This document shows positions 23,446-35,248 of a DNA stretch of 64,000 bases, piece after piece. Position 1 is the first letter of the stretch, and the number at the start of each line of letters is the position of its first letter. A program made the translations under genes and the position numbers. The notes beneath the pieces were generated by a model. The model was not told the origin of the DNA. It was given only the letters and a program-made list of their open reading frames with translations, and made no database searches. Origin of the DNA: Cryptomeria japonica (Eukaryota > Streptophyta > Pinopsida > Cupressales > Cupressaceae); the NCBI RefSeq assembly GCF_030272615.1, contig NC_081410.1, positions 567,939,152 to 568,003,151 of the forward strand, written 5' to 3'.

Positions 23446-25104
23446 TGTGTAGGGGAAAAAGTGAGATTAAGTATGGAAATCGTAATCCCACTATCATACA
23501 CACTCATGGAATATGAAAGATCTCTAGGGAGGTAACACACGTTGGCTACTTCCTATGAGAAAGAGAGAGTTGTGGATTACATCTTAGGATTTCTATTCCT
23601 TTGTTGTAAATGAGAGAGAGGAATGATTTAAAATGCAATCTAACCTAGAAAGCAAGTAAGAAAGCTACTCCTAATATGAGAATGCAGATCAAAGAACAAT
23701 TGATACAATGCTGAAAAGTACAGGTCCGAAGGCAAAATTAGAGGTGTGCCTATGTCTGAAATCTGAGGAGAAATGTTCGAGACCAGGGTGCCACGCCACT
23801 GTCCCGATTCTGCAATTTTGGAGCTGCAACTGACAAGAGGGATTCTGAGATCTGCAAAGTATTGTTCTGTCAAGTCCCGCTAACATAGGGAGAGACCATG
23901 GTGCCACACCACTATCCTGGGCAAGTCCAGAGTGCCACGCCCTTGTCCTTGACATATTTCTGCACTTCTAAGACTTATGGGTGGTGTTGATGCCTTTTCC
24001 AGATCTGAAACTGCCTCTGGATGCATGTTTCTGCACCTGCAACTGAAAAGGGAAGCTTTGGGGTGGCTATATAGGGTTTTACCTTAGTCAAACCCCCGTG
24101 TTGGTGATTTCCACCTCCACAAATAGTCGATAATGTATTGAAAATGTGTGTGCAAGAACCTTGTGTATATGCAAGATCCTAAGAATGAAAGTAAACAACC
24201 TAGAACAACTCTAAAGAGTAAACCCTAATTGCTTATAATTGACAAAGTAAATGATCTAAATCCACAATTCAAAGTGATCTAAAGCATAAATATGAATCAA
24301 AATAAAGCTTATGCAAAGACATGAAAACAACATGAAACCATACCCAACCCCAAGGGAGAGGTACAAGCCAATCGTCAGTCAGTGATCTCCTATTGTTCTT
24401 CTACATCTTCAAAAGCCCCCAATTGATAAAATGATGCTTGATGAATGTTAGATGGAGGGATGTTGAATGTTGTTTAAGACTTCAAATATCTACTCTTTCA
24501 CTACAAAGAAGGCTCTAATACTCCAAAAATGTGTTCTTAGATTCTTAGCCGAAGACCCCTTCAAATGAAGAAAGAGATCTCTTAAGTATGAAACCCTATA
24601 TCTTAATTTTGTGTTTAGGTTGACCTAGAATTTGAATTTACCGCTGATATTTTGGTTAAGCATTATTATATCATAGGATTGTGCTCCCGAAATTTTGGGG
24701 AAAAAGTTGCGGACCATGTGCATTCCCGCCACGGTCCAACCAACTTTTCACCAAATTTTTGGGGCCATTATATATGATGATATTAGAGTGCATCCCAAAG
24801 TTACAGCTGATTACGAGATGTTTTGATATGTGAAATCAGGCCTAAACGGTCAAAATAAGACAATTAGGGTTTATGATTAAATGATTCATTGGAGGAATAA
24901 AATGAAAAGGGGCATGCTTTGGGTAAAGGGCCCAATTTTGCAATGTATAAAGTGATGAGACACGACCTTCGATTTAATTAAATTAATTAATTAAATGCTT
25001 AAAGGGGAATGAGAAATGCAAAATGCAAGACACACTAAGGCGGGTGCTAACCTAAGTGTGAAATTGTACCACCCTAGCAAGGGTGTACAATTTACGACAC
25101 TACA
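23446..25104 (-). repeat. 5' LTR of Gypsy C
   Basis: On the plus strand TGTGTAGGGGAAAAAGTGAG to TTTACGACACTACA, 1659 bp, same length as the other LTR. Abuts the CTTTA target duplication at 25105. Confidence 0.93.
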
Positions 25105-25109
25105 CTTTA

Positions 25110-26640
25110 TAATATAAATTATTGTCAGCATTACCTTTAGTGAAACCAAGCTTCAAAAGATATTTATCTAACCTTGCATACCAAGCTCTAGGTGCATGTT
25201 TCAATCCATATAAGGCTTTCTTTAACCTGCAAACCATGTTTTTATCATCTGAAAGTGAAAAACCATCAGGTTGCTCAATATAAACTTCCTCATCAAGATA
25301 CCCATTCAGAAAAGAACACTTAACATCCATCTGATAAACCTTGTAGTTTTTATGTGCAGCATAGGCAAGAAATAAACTTACAGCTTCAATCCTAGCTACA
25401 GGTGCAAAAGTTTCACCATAATCAATTCCTTCCTTCTGAGAATATCCTTTACAAACCAATCTAGCTTTATTCCTTACAACTTGTCCATCTTCATTTAATT
25501 TATTCCTAAAAACCCATTTAGTTCCAATAACATTCTTATTTTTTTGTCAAGGAACTAAAGTCCATGTGTTATTCTTCTCTATCTGATCTAATTCTTCTTC
25601 CATAGCTTTCATCCAACATTCATCTTCACATGCTTCAATTATTGATACCTGTTCAACTTGAGAAATTAAACATGCCTCATTAGATGTCAATCTTCTTCTT
25701 GTCATCACTCCATTGTTCTTATCCCCAATGATCTGATCTTTTGAATGATTCAACCTTACATACCTAGGAGTCTTCTGATTCTCTATTCCTCTTTCTTGCT
25801 CTTCAGTTACCATTGAATTTTCTGATACTGCCGAAGTAACTAGTTCAACATTTTGTTCTGGTAAAGGTGTTACCAGTTCAGTTATGATCATTTCCACTGT
25901 CGGTTCTTGCTCATAAACTCTGATTTGACTTTTATTTTGCTCATCCACCTTGACATTAGCGCTCTCCACAATTCTTTGCAATCTCTTGTTATAACATCTA
26001 TATGCTTTGCTTTCATTAGTATAACCAAGAAATATTCTTTCATCACATCTAGGATCAAATTTGCCAATGAAATCATCTCTCCTGATATAACATTTATTAC
26101 TAAAGATTCTGAAATGCTTAACTGTAGGTGTATTGCCAAACCATGATTCATAAGGTGTCTTGCTGGTTTCTCCTTTGATATGTACTATGTTGACTGTATA
26201 AACTGATGTGCTCACTACTTCTCTCCAGTAGATACGAGGTAGAGTAGCTTCCATCATCACGGTGCTAGCAGCAACCAAGAGAGTTATGTTCTTTCTTTCC
26301 ACAACTCCATTCTACTGAGGTGTTTGGGGAGCAGAAAATTGTCTCCTTATGCCATGCTTCTCACAAAAGTTATTAAACTCACCGGATGTGAATTCTCCAC
26401 CATGATCTGACCTTAAACACTCAATCTTCAATCCTGTCTCAATTTCAACTTTAGCTTTTAAGATTTTAAACTTTTCTAAAGCCTCAAATTTCTCTCTTAG
26501 AAAAGTAACCCACGTCATTCTAGAATAATCATCAATGATTAGCATAAAATATCTATCACCTTAAAAACTTTTAATTCTAGCGAGGCCACACAAATCAGTA
26601 TGAATAAGTTCAAGAACATCATAAGATTTGTCTTGCATAC
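25110..26640 (-). pseudogene. Copia B pol: integrase and first half of reverse transcriptase
   Basis: Read right to left: integrase core with Asp in HTDLCG (around 26590), Asp in LRSDHGGEF (26312-26545) and Glu in NGVVERKN (26280). Then FGNTPTVKHFRIFSNKCY, the linker (25547-26302), and reverse transcriptase [49 protein letters not shown] (25100-25459). Several stops separate the frames. The RT is cut between the KALYGLK region and the FVDD box by Gypsy C at 25104/11188. Confidence 0.9.
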
Positions 26641-27250
26641 TCTTGAAAGAGGTTCTGACATGTTTTCCCATTTGACATCATTTACATACCGGATTATAGG
26701 GCTTCACAGTCTTAGGTATATCTCTAACTGCCTTAGTTGAATTGATCTTTACCATGCAATAAAAATTAACATGACATGGTCTTTTATGCCATAGCCAACT
26801 CTCGTCAATTTGTGCAATCAAACATGTCTTCTCACTGGAATTAAAATAAAATATATTACGTTTTGTCTGAGTACCGGTTGCAATCTCCAATCCAGATCTA
26901 TTAATGATTTTGCATTTTTCATCCCTGAATTGTAATTGAAATCTCTTATCCACCAATTGTCCTACACTCAAAAGATTATGCCTCAAACCTTCAACATAAT
27001 AAACATTATCAGTATTGTGCTTACCATCTAATGATATAGTTCCTTTTTCCTTTGATCATACATGCTTTGTCATCTCCAAATCTAACCAGACCACCATCAA
27101 ATTCTTGTAAAGATAGAAACTTCATTTTGTCTCCAGTCATATGGTGTGAACATCCACTGTCAATTACCCATTCATCTTATCTTAAATTTTAGCAGTCAGG
27201 GCCTTCTCTTCAGGTTCATTCTCTTCCAGTGTCGGAACATCTTCCTTGAT
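26641..27250 (-). pseudogene. Copia B protease and GAG-pre-integrase domain
   Basis: Minus-strand translation near 27120-27180 gives EWVIDSGCSHHMTGDKMKF, with the aspartic protease DSG triad. 26678-26986 carries the pre-integrase region (HNLLSVGQL, LWHKRPCHV, NPVCK followed by a stop and CQMGKH) with the zinc-binding His/Cys set. Stops break the frame. Confidence 0.85.
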
Positions 27251-27347
27251 AGCTGGGAACATAGTAGCATGATTTATCTATGTTTTTCTTGTACTTATGC
27301 TTGTTCTAATATCCAGGGTTAGGCTTAAAAGATCTTCTAGCTCTTTC

Positions 27348-28262
27348 TTAAAATCTTGAATTCCTTTCAGGACATCTAGATGCAAAATGAACTATCTTAT
27401 TACATGCAAAACATTTCAAATGTACTTTTCTTTCGTACTTACTTCCTACCGCTCCTTTAGGTACTCTTCTAGCAAATAGGGCTTCAAGTTGCTCAAATTC
27501 TTCATCTTCTCTCTTCATATCATCCAATTCTTTTGCATACAAAGCTTTCCAATCTTGCTTGCCGGTTGATGATGTAGATGCATGAAAAGCAAGTTTTGAC
27601 TTCACAACTCCAGAAGGTCCAAATTCTTCAAGCTCAAAAGAAGATAATTTCCCAACCAAGGTATCTCTATTGATAGAAGTATTAGCCATTGTTCTCAATT
27701 CATTAATTGCAGTAGCCTTCATTTTATAAGCCGATGGCAAAGCTCTCAGAACTTTAGAAAATATTTCATCTTCACTCAGAGATCCTCCACAACATTGAAT
27801 TCCCATAACAATTTTATTTATCCTTTCCATGAATTCAGCAATCCTTTCATCTTCTTCCATCTTTAAATTTTCATATCTCACCCGGTAACCATCAAGCTTA
27901 GCAATCTTAATAGTAGGCTCACCTTCATTAAGAGTTTCCAACTTGTCTCATATAGCCTTTGTTGTTGATTTGTCAGTTAACCTCATTATTTGTTGATCAG
28001 AAAGTGCACACAAGAGGGCTTCTCTAGTTCTACAATCATTCTCAAGCTCCTTATCCAAGTTTGTCGGAGGAGGATTGTCAGATGGAGGATTGAAAGGTGT
28101 AACACCATTCGTTGTGATTTCCCAAATTTCCTTACCGAGACATCTCAGATGAGTCTCCATCTGAATCTTCCATACTCTATAATTTGTTCCATCAAGCCTA
28201 GGAATATCTCTCTGAAAGATAGCAGCAGTCGAACTAGATGAACTTGAACTGTTAGTCACCAT
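27348..28262 (-). pseudogene. Copia B gag
   Basis: Starts at Met (28262) 45 bases from the primer-binding site. The N-terminal part (28262-27948: IPRLDGTNYRVWKIQMETHL) ends at a TGA that stands where the Copia family has Trp in a xIWDKLE motif. The frame then continues (27941-27348) through the UBN2-type gag and a zinc knuckle CFACNKIVHFASRC (CX2CX4HX4C). A TAA follows. Gag would form the virus-like particle. Confidence 0.9.
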
Positions 28263-28305
28263 AGGATCTTCCTCAAGCGGTTAAGCTTATGCAGAGAGGA
28301 CCAGA

Positions 28306-28317
28306 GCTCTGATACCA
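28306..28317 (-). other. tRNA-iMet primer-binding site of Copia B
   Basis: On the coding strand TGGTATCAGAGC, the standard plant Copia site complementary to the 3' end of initiator Met tRNA, two bases after the 5' LTR. Confidence 0.93.
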
Positions 28318-28319
28318 AT

Positions 28320-29522
28320 TGTTAGACAGTTCAAATAACTGGAAGACAACTGAGAGGGCGGGGGGGTGAATCAGTTGTCACCAGATTACCAAAACCTTAA
28401 GTAATTAAAACTTTCATACTGAAACACATAAGATCAATATCGGAATGCATAAACCAAATACCGAAATAGCATATATACCAATTAAGCACAAGCAACAATT
28501 AGAGAATAAATACCATCCACATGACAATAAGATTTGTACGTGGAAAACCCGGTAAAGGGAAAAACCATGGTGGGAAGCTTACCCACAGTCAAATAATACT
28601 TCTGCAGTAAGTATGTGATTACAAATTGAGGGGCCTGCACTTGTAGGAAGGCCAATGGCCTAGAGCACACTGCTCGTTACAAAAGGAGTCTCGTTGAGTA
28701 CATAAAAATCCAGACTACAATCCAAAAGGAAGAATGAACTGCAATGATAGCATCTCTTATGCCTGAGTACAGCTCTGGTTAAGCTTAATACCGGAGGACT
28801 TAATCCTCTTACATAAACCCAACTCGATCACCAATGATCGACCAAATCCTCTGCATGCATGATTATTACATTATTCGCTCCTATATCATTCTCATACATG
28901 ATCTGCAATGAGATCTTACATCATATATATAGAAAACCCTCAACCACAAACAATAAGGTCGGCCACTAAGCAATAAAACAATTACATAATTACAAAACAT
29001 GTCGACCTAAGACCAAACAAATAATATCCAACCCATAAGACATTCTGAAAACACATCGAGAAGTCCAATCAGCACGTTACATTAAGTTGGTCCATAACCT
29101 AGATAGTACCGGACCCAATTTAGGTCCACACATGCTAAAGCAATGATCCCAATCAGCCAAGTCTCGAACACGATCACCATCAACATCCTGAATCTCTACT
29201 AGAAGCCGCACCAACAACACTTATACATAACATCAAAGATCTTCAACAAAGCTCTGTCGATGAAACCCTCACAATCAACAAACCAAGCTTACCAGCATAC
29301 AAGATAGCATTTGATCACCAAATCAAAACCAATTGACTGAACATGAATCTGAGTAGCATGAATAGCATATCTAAGCCAATTCCATAAGCCAAACATATCG
29401 GATCATCATGAAACAACCTACCGGGAACAGAAGGATACCGGTAAAGAGCGAAAACAGCTAGTGTTGACATCAATGACAAAACATCAATGCAACACATAAT
29501 CAATTCCTCCAAATGGCCAACA
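28320..29522 (-). repeat. 5' LTR of Copia B
   Basis: On the plus strand TGTTAGACAGTTCAAATAAC to CCTCCAAATGGCCAACA, 1203 bp. It is clearly alignable with 8605-9829 but carries many substitutions and small indels, so this insertion is not recent. Confidence 0.92.
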
Positions 29523-30880
29523 GAATTGGCTCTACCTATGTCACTTTGTGCCTTGATTCCTCACATGAAACTTCTTATGTCTTAGAAGATATTTTATTGT
29601 AAGAGGATGAGATTAATGATACTTTTCTTAATGTTAATGTACCATATTTTCATTCTAATGCACTCTCTTCTACGGATGATGCATTAGTGAATAAAGACTC
29701 CCATCTCACATCTGATCTCCCACAAGTCGATGTTGAGCATATTCCTTCAACTAATTCTTCTACAAGTTTTAGAGAGTTTGTGAATGTCATTGTTGTCTAT
29801 GTTGCCCCTGAAAAGCGTAAGACATCGGTCATTTATGTCACTTCATCTAGTCCTTCTCCAAAGAAGGTAATTTCTATTTGTGGTGTTCCTTTTCAAAATG
29901 ACTCATTAGGTCATTTTACAAGATACACAAAGTCTAAGGCTGCTTCTTATAGAGTGGTAGCGCATACTTATAACATTCGTCGAAATAAGAAAAATGTCGC
30001 TCAATCTAATACTTTCAGTTCTTCCTCAAGCTCCTTTCAGTTAAGAAACCAAGTGATTATGATCTTATTGAGCAACTTCATGTTATTCCAGCTAAGATCT
30101 CACTTTTGGATTTAGTTTCAGACTACTCCAATTTATTAGGGTATGCTTCAGGAAGCTCTTCAAAAGATCTCGTTGCCTTCTTTTGCTAGAACTTCATATG
30201 TGAATGCGTTGATGGATCATATTCATGTGAATTCACTGTATATTGCGTTATATCCACATGAACCTCCAGAAGTGTGTAACCAAGCATATATGTTATTGAT
30301 CATTGTTTATATTAACAATGTCAGCATTAGACAAACTCTCATTGATACTGATTCGGCACTCAAGTAGTCTAGATTCATTGCTCAAAATAAAAGTTGATTC
30401 AAACTCTACCGTTGCACCTTCTTTGTTCATTCATGGTTTTGATAATACTAGTAAAACTACTTTGGGCACTATTATTTTGCCTATAAAGATTGGGCCAATT
30501 ACTATTCCAACCTTGGTGTATGTTATGTCGGGACGTTTACCATACAATATTATCTTGGGTAGACCTTGGATTCATGCTTTAGCAATGGTCACTTCTACCC
30601 TTCATGGTTTTGTTAAGTTTGTTGCTAACAATTGGTTAGTTACAATCAAGGTTGATCCTGATGCTATGCACTTATGTCAAATGGCAGCAACTAGTCATAC
30701 CTCGATTACACCTACCTCTATCTTTCTTTATGCCTTTAGTATATTTCCCTATATTCACCTTATTATTGGTAATCATAACTTACAATATATTTGTACCTAC
30801 TAGATGGGACATGACTCATACTTTAGTACCCCTCATTTACACGTTATGTTCTGAATCTTATGCTTTATGGCATTAATGTG
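29523..30880 (+). pseudogene. Gypsy A gag C-terminus and protease relic
   Basis: Frames at 29687-30115 (VVAHTYNIRRNKK), about 30040-30150 (YDLIEQLHVIPAKISLLDL after a frame change) and 30143-30803 (IRQTLIDTDSALK, FDNTSKTTLGTIILP, YNIILGRPWIH) parallel the gag/protease of Gypsy C, but on the plus strand. The protease triad reads DTD rather than DTG/DSG. This is the continuation of the element whose LTR end and primer site are at 8305-8327; Copia B separates the two. No RT or integrase of this element follows, so it is truncated. Confidence 0.75.
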
Positions 30881-33800
30881 ATAAAATGTGGTGTGATCTC
30901 TGGATGTCTATTTCCTATACCTTCCCTGCCAACAGTGACCACTTAACTCAAGTTGATTGTTAATCTAAAATATTGTTCCCTAAGTTTCTTTCATTCACCA
31001 TTTTTTATTTTTCCTTTTATTTTTAGATGATAGTTTGTCCAAAGACTGAGTTATATCCCATCCAAATGAAATAATTCCTCCCAAAAAGAGCTCTCTCTAT
31101 AATTAGTAATATTTTTATATGACCCATGAAGCCTAACCATTTTACTAAGACTAAATTGGCCAACTAAATGTGCTTTGAGTTATGAAAAAAAAGTAGTGTG
31201 TGCATATTTCATTAAGCTATCCATCAAAACATAATTGCAATTTTTACCATATGCCTTAAGGAGGCCTATGATAAAATCCACAAATATGCTTTTCCACTTC
31301 TAATATTGGATGGTAGTGGTTGAAGCAAACTTGCTGGAAAAAACCTTTCCCTAATTTGCCTATTAAAAAATCCTAGTTGTCCTACTGACTATGTATCATG
31401 AAAAGTCTTTAAAATATTCTCCTTCATATTGAATTTAGCAACTATGAAGATTTTATTTTTATAATGAATGAGGCAATCTACTATTACAAAGTTGTCCTCT
31501 CACATTCCCATCAAGTAATACAGTAAAAAAAATACATTTTTAACATATTTTATTACAATAGAGAACTTCAATTAACAAAAATAATAGAAGTAGAATATAG
31601 AGTATGTTTCCTAGAAAGAGCATTTGTAACTACATTTTTTCTTTCATGTATTCTATGTCAAAATCATAAGTTGAACTTACTCATTTCTATTACCTATCAT
31701 TCAAGTCACATTTGCCAAGGAAGAAATTCAAGCAATTATGAACTATCTTCACCACACAACTTTCACAAACAAGATATTGTTAAAGCTTGGCCAAGACATG
31801 CATAATAACAAACATCTCATTGTCATAGATAGGGAAACATTTTTTTCTAATTTTATGCTTTTAGATACTATTGAATGTCCCTATGAACTAAGACAACTTC
31901 AATGCCCTCACATATAGCATCACATTTTACAAAAGATAGATGTGAGAAATATATGATAGTGAAAATAGAACATGAATTCATTACCTTTTTAAACTTATCA
32001 AAAACTTCTAGTATTTTTCCATATAACTCTTAAAAAATCTTGTATAATAGTTGCAAAGGCCAAAATATCCCCTTGAATATGTTAATGTAATAGGAGGTGG
32101 CCAATACAAGATTATCTAAATCTTCTTTTGATCCGCTTGAACACTAATGACATAGCACAAGTACATATGTTCACCTAGAACACCCATTTTGATTATTTTG
32201 CAAAGTGAAATTGTTGCTCTAATATTCCAAGAATTATATTTAGATGTTCCATTCTATCTGCTCAATTCTTATATTAAATCCAAATGCCAATAAAACAACA
32301 AAATATTTTTTATTAATTAATAGTTGAAAACATGGTTTGTGCGTGATTAGAAAGTAGTTGTTGCATTTGTCAAACCAAATGACATGACCAAGAATTCAAG
32401 GTGCCCAAAATAACACACTTTATGCATATCCATATCACTTAAATATATATGATGGTAGCCTAATCTCAAATCATTTTTTTAAATACACATCTCAATATAA
32501 TCTATCAATTGGGTCATCAAACCTAGGAATGGGTGCCCATTTTTTATGGTCTTCTTGTCAAAGTTTTATAATCAAATACATGCCTATATCGTGTCATTTT
32601 CTCTTCACGATAACCATGAATGAAGAAAAAAAGCTAGAACTAAGTCTAATGCAGTTGATCACCAAGAGCTCTTTTATGGTCTTTTCTTAATCTCTTTGTG
32701 CAATCTTGTGTTGCAATGGCCATGATAGGCTTAGAGCTTGGTTCCAACTCTATGATATGCTAGACTCCTCTATCAATTGGTAGTCCTGAAGATGAACCAC
32801 TAAACACCCTACTATGTTTATCAAAAATGTTTTCAATGCCAACATAAGTGCAATGCGTATTCATTGATAGTTTTGCAAGCATAAATAGATAGATTGTTGC
32901 CTAGGCAAATCATCTCATGAATAGTGTCTTCTCCATTCTTTTAGTTCTAATAACTTATAGTGCTCAAACAAAACTTCCTATAAGCACCACCTCTCTCCCT
33001 TCAAATTTAAACTTGACCTATATGGATTGAAGTTATGTGAAACCTCACCAAGAGAGTGCAACCATTGCACACCCAAAAACCATTTAGTATCTCCTAAACC
33101 CACAACATATAAATTATCACATGCTTTATAATCTCCCATGGTTATGTTGAGCTATTGAATTAATCTAGTGCATGGAATGTTGAACCCATCAACAACAATG
33201 ACATTAAATCCTTCAAAATCCGCATGTATTTCTCTCTCAACCACCAAGCCTTGTATCAATGAAATTTAGTTTGGCCCTACAATAAATTAGCACCTATCTT
33301 GCACAAAATTGGTTTCCTTGTATTGAGATGAAAATTTTCCCTTAAGCATGGATGGTTCGAGTGTTAAATCTCTTTTGATGGCTTCTTGTAGAGAATAAGA
33401 TGCAAAAGACTTTACAATACCTTTGAGGGGTTTCAGCAAACCTTCACCAAATAGAAAAATGTTTTTGCTACAAATGTCAAGTACCATTATTGCAATTCGT
33501 TAAAATTCAAAATGAGATTCAACTAAGTGTTGTTCGATATTTGTCAATTCTCTAAAATGTCATCTCATCTTGTCATTCTAAATCATCCAAAATCTTTAAC
33601 TAAAATCATCAAATGTTTGCATGAGTGTACATCCTTTTGCAAGCAAACCATATTATTGCCAATCATAAGAAATATCTTCTAAATGCAAACGTATTAAATT
33701 GAATTGTATGATCTTCTTCATTGGATTGATAGTAAAATATTTTTTTATTTTGTAAGCATAGCCTCGAAGACATCTTATTGTTACCATTAAATGTGGGAGC

Positions 33801-33884
33801 ATTCGACTTACTTTTTGTTGCAACACATTATTTTTATTGCCATTTAGTTTTCTTCTCTTAGAAGTTCTTATCAATTATGGATAC
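30881..33884 (-). pseudogene. Gypsy E: decayed chromovirus-like gag-pol
   Basis: Read right to left with many stops and frameshifts. 33653-33874 is a gag segment (YFTINPMKK, LIRLHLEDISYDWQ). 33000-33260 is the protease end (DNLYVVGLGDTKWFLGVQW). About 32500-32620 is RT (PIPRFDD after VFDYK). About 31180-31290 is integrase (IFVDFIIGLLKAYGK, LMDSLMKYAH). Domain order and the LGVQWL motif fit the chromovirus side of Gypsy. Element F interrupts it at 33890 and the gag-side flank resumes at 43807. Confidence 0.75.
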
Positions 33885-33889
33885 ATAAC

Positions 33890-35224
33890 TGTAGACGTCT
33901 AAAAATGGTCAACGCTTGCGGAGTCATACTTTAACATCTGTGCATTGCCTTATTTTAGGGTTTTTGCGTTGCATTAACATTTCTTCTATGTTGCGCACTT
34001 GGTCTTTATCATTTGCGAGCATCGAGTCCTTCTTCTACATTCCTCATTTTTCTCGCTTTCGAATTAGGTCTTGTCAATAGCAATCTTCAGTCATGATTTT
34101 GGTCGATCTTATCCTGTCGGATCAATGTGCGTGCTCATTTATCATCATTTTGGACATCGTCAATTCTAATCGATAATAGAATTAGGGTTTTGTCCTCTTG
34201 TCAATCTTGTCATTTTGCGATCGATTTGTCATCGATCGTTGTCCTTTTCAATCATGTCAATTTGGATCAATTAGTCATTGTTCCTCGTCAATTGGCGCCT
34301 ATCAATTTGATCTCTTTATCAATCTTGGTCAATTTGTCAATCAATCTCAATCATTTATCAGCATTGGTCCTTTGTCAATCAAAATTATTTCTCCAATCGA
34401 CATTAATTTCTTGTTGTCTTGACCTAATTTCTTGTCCTCTCATTTCTAGGGTTTTATGATTTGATCATTAAATTCTTTTCTCCTTCTTGGTGGGTTAAAT
34501 AAATCTATTTATTTAGTCCTAGGTCTTTTCATGAATTAATTAATGGATGAAAACCTATTAATTAATTCACCTAATTTCTATTTCATCTTTTTCCTCAATT
34601 TTCCAATTTACTAATTTCTCCTAATTCCTAATTTCTATTTCTCCTATTTTTCCCCTAATTTTCTCCTATATTTATGCTATAATTTGTTGCAATCATGGAG
34701 GCTATTTTCTCTCTTCCCTTTTGTCATGGGAATGACATTTTAATCTTGTCATAATTTGTCATAATTTTGTCAATCAATCAATCTTGCATAGAAAATGTCA
34801 ATTTTGTCATAATTTGTCATATTTGTCATTCTTGATTTGAAATTTCCTTTCAAATCTCTTCATGCTAATCTTGTCATCTCTCCAATTTGTCTATAAATTG
34901 GATGATTTTCTTCAATCAAAAAAAAAAAGAGAAAAAACCACGCTTCTAGTATCCTTATGCTGCCATTTCATCTTGTCAATCTTGCTTTCATACTATGCTT
35001 TTGCACTTGTAGGTGAGATCCACAAACAAAGTAATTTGAAGGAGAAAGAAGAACAATGAAGGAACAATGAAGGAGATACATGCTTTGGTTTGCTTTTTAT
35101 TGTAGTATTTCATCTTCATGCCTTTATTGATTGTAATTAGGATTTCTTATCATTGCAATCTAGTTTTTGTGGTTGAGCTAGTATAATATCTATTGCTTTG
35201 ATGAATTCCAAATTCCTATCTACA
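33890..35224 (+). repeat. 5' LTR of element F
   Basis: TGTAGACGTCTAAAAATGGT to CCAAATTCCTATCTACA, 1335 bp. Rich in short TTGTCAAT / TTTGTCAT words. The 3' quarter (segment with GGAGATACATGCTTTGGTTT) is a distinct version from that in the 42202 LTR. Confidence 0.92.
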
Positions 35225-35229
35225 TTTTC

Positions 35230-35248
35230 TGGTGAACCCAACGTGAAC
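35230..35248 (+). other. primer-binding site of element F
   Basis: TGGTGAACCCAACGTGAAC begins five bases after the 5' LTR. It is identical to the site of Gypsy A at 8309. The priming tRNA was not identified. Confidence 0.75.

Larger units (their letters stand above)
11188..25104 (-). mobile_element. Gypsy C: Tat-type LTR retrotransposon with an antisense PMD ORF
   Basis: A 13,917-bp element with LTRs of 1659 bp at both ends, flanked by a perfect CTTTA duplication (11183-11187, 25105-25109). It reads right to left: 5' LTR, primer-binding site, gag-like ORF, protease, RT, RNase H, a second archaeal-type RNase H domain, integrase, then a + strand ORF, polypurine tract and 3' LTR. RT before integrase defines Ty3/Gypsy; the second RNase H and an antisense ORF after pol are traits of the Tat lineage. 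It sits in the RT gene of Copia B and is interrupted by solo LTR D. Several stops and lost catalytic residues show it is inactive. Confidence 0.93.
8605..29522 (-). mobile_element. Copia B: LTR retrotransposon, itself split by Gypsy C
   Basis: The element reads right to left: 5' LTR (28320-29522), tRNA-iMet primer-binding site, gag, protease, integrase, reverse transcriptase, then after the 13.9 kb Gypsy C insertion the rest of reverse transcriptase and RNase H, polypurine tract, and 3' LTR (8605-9829). The order protease-integrase-RT-RNase H defines Ty1/Copia. Flanks are GACTT (8600-8604) and GAATT (29523-29527), a TSD with one mismatch. The gag and pol frames contain in-frame stops, so the copy is dead. 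Confidence 0.92.
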
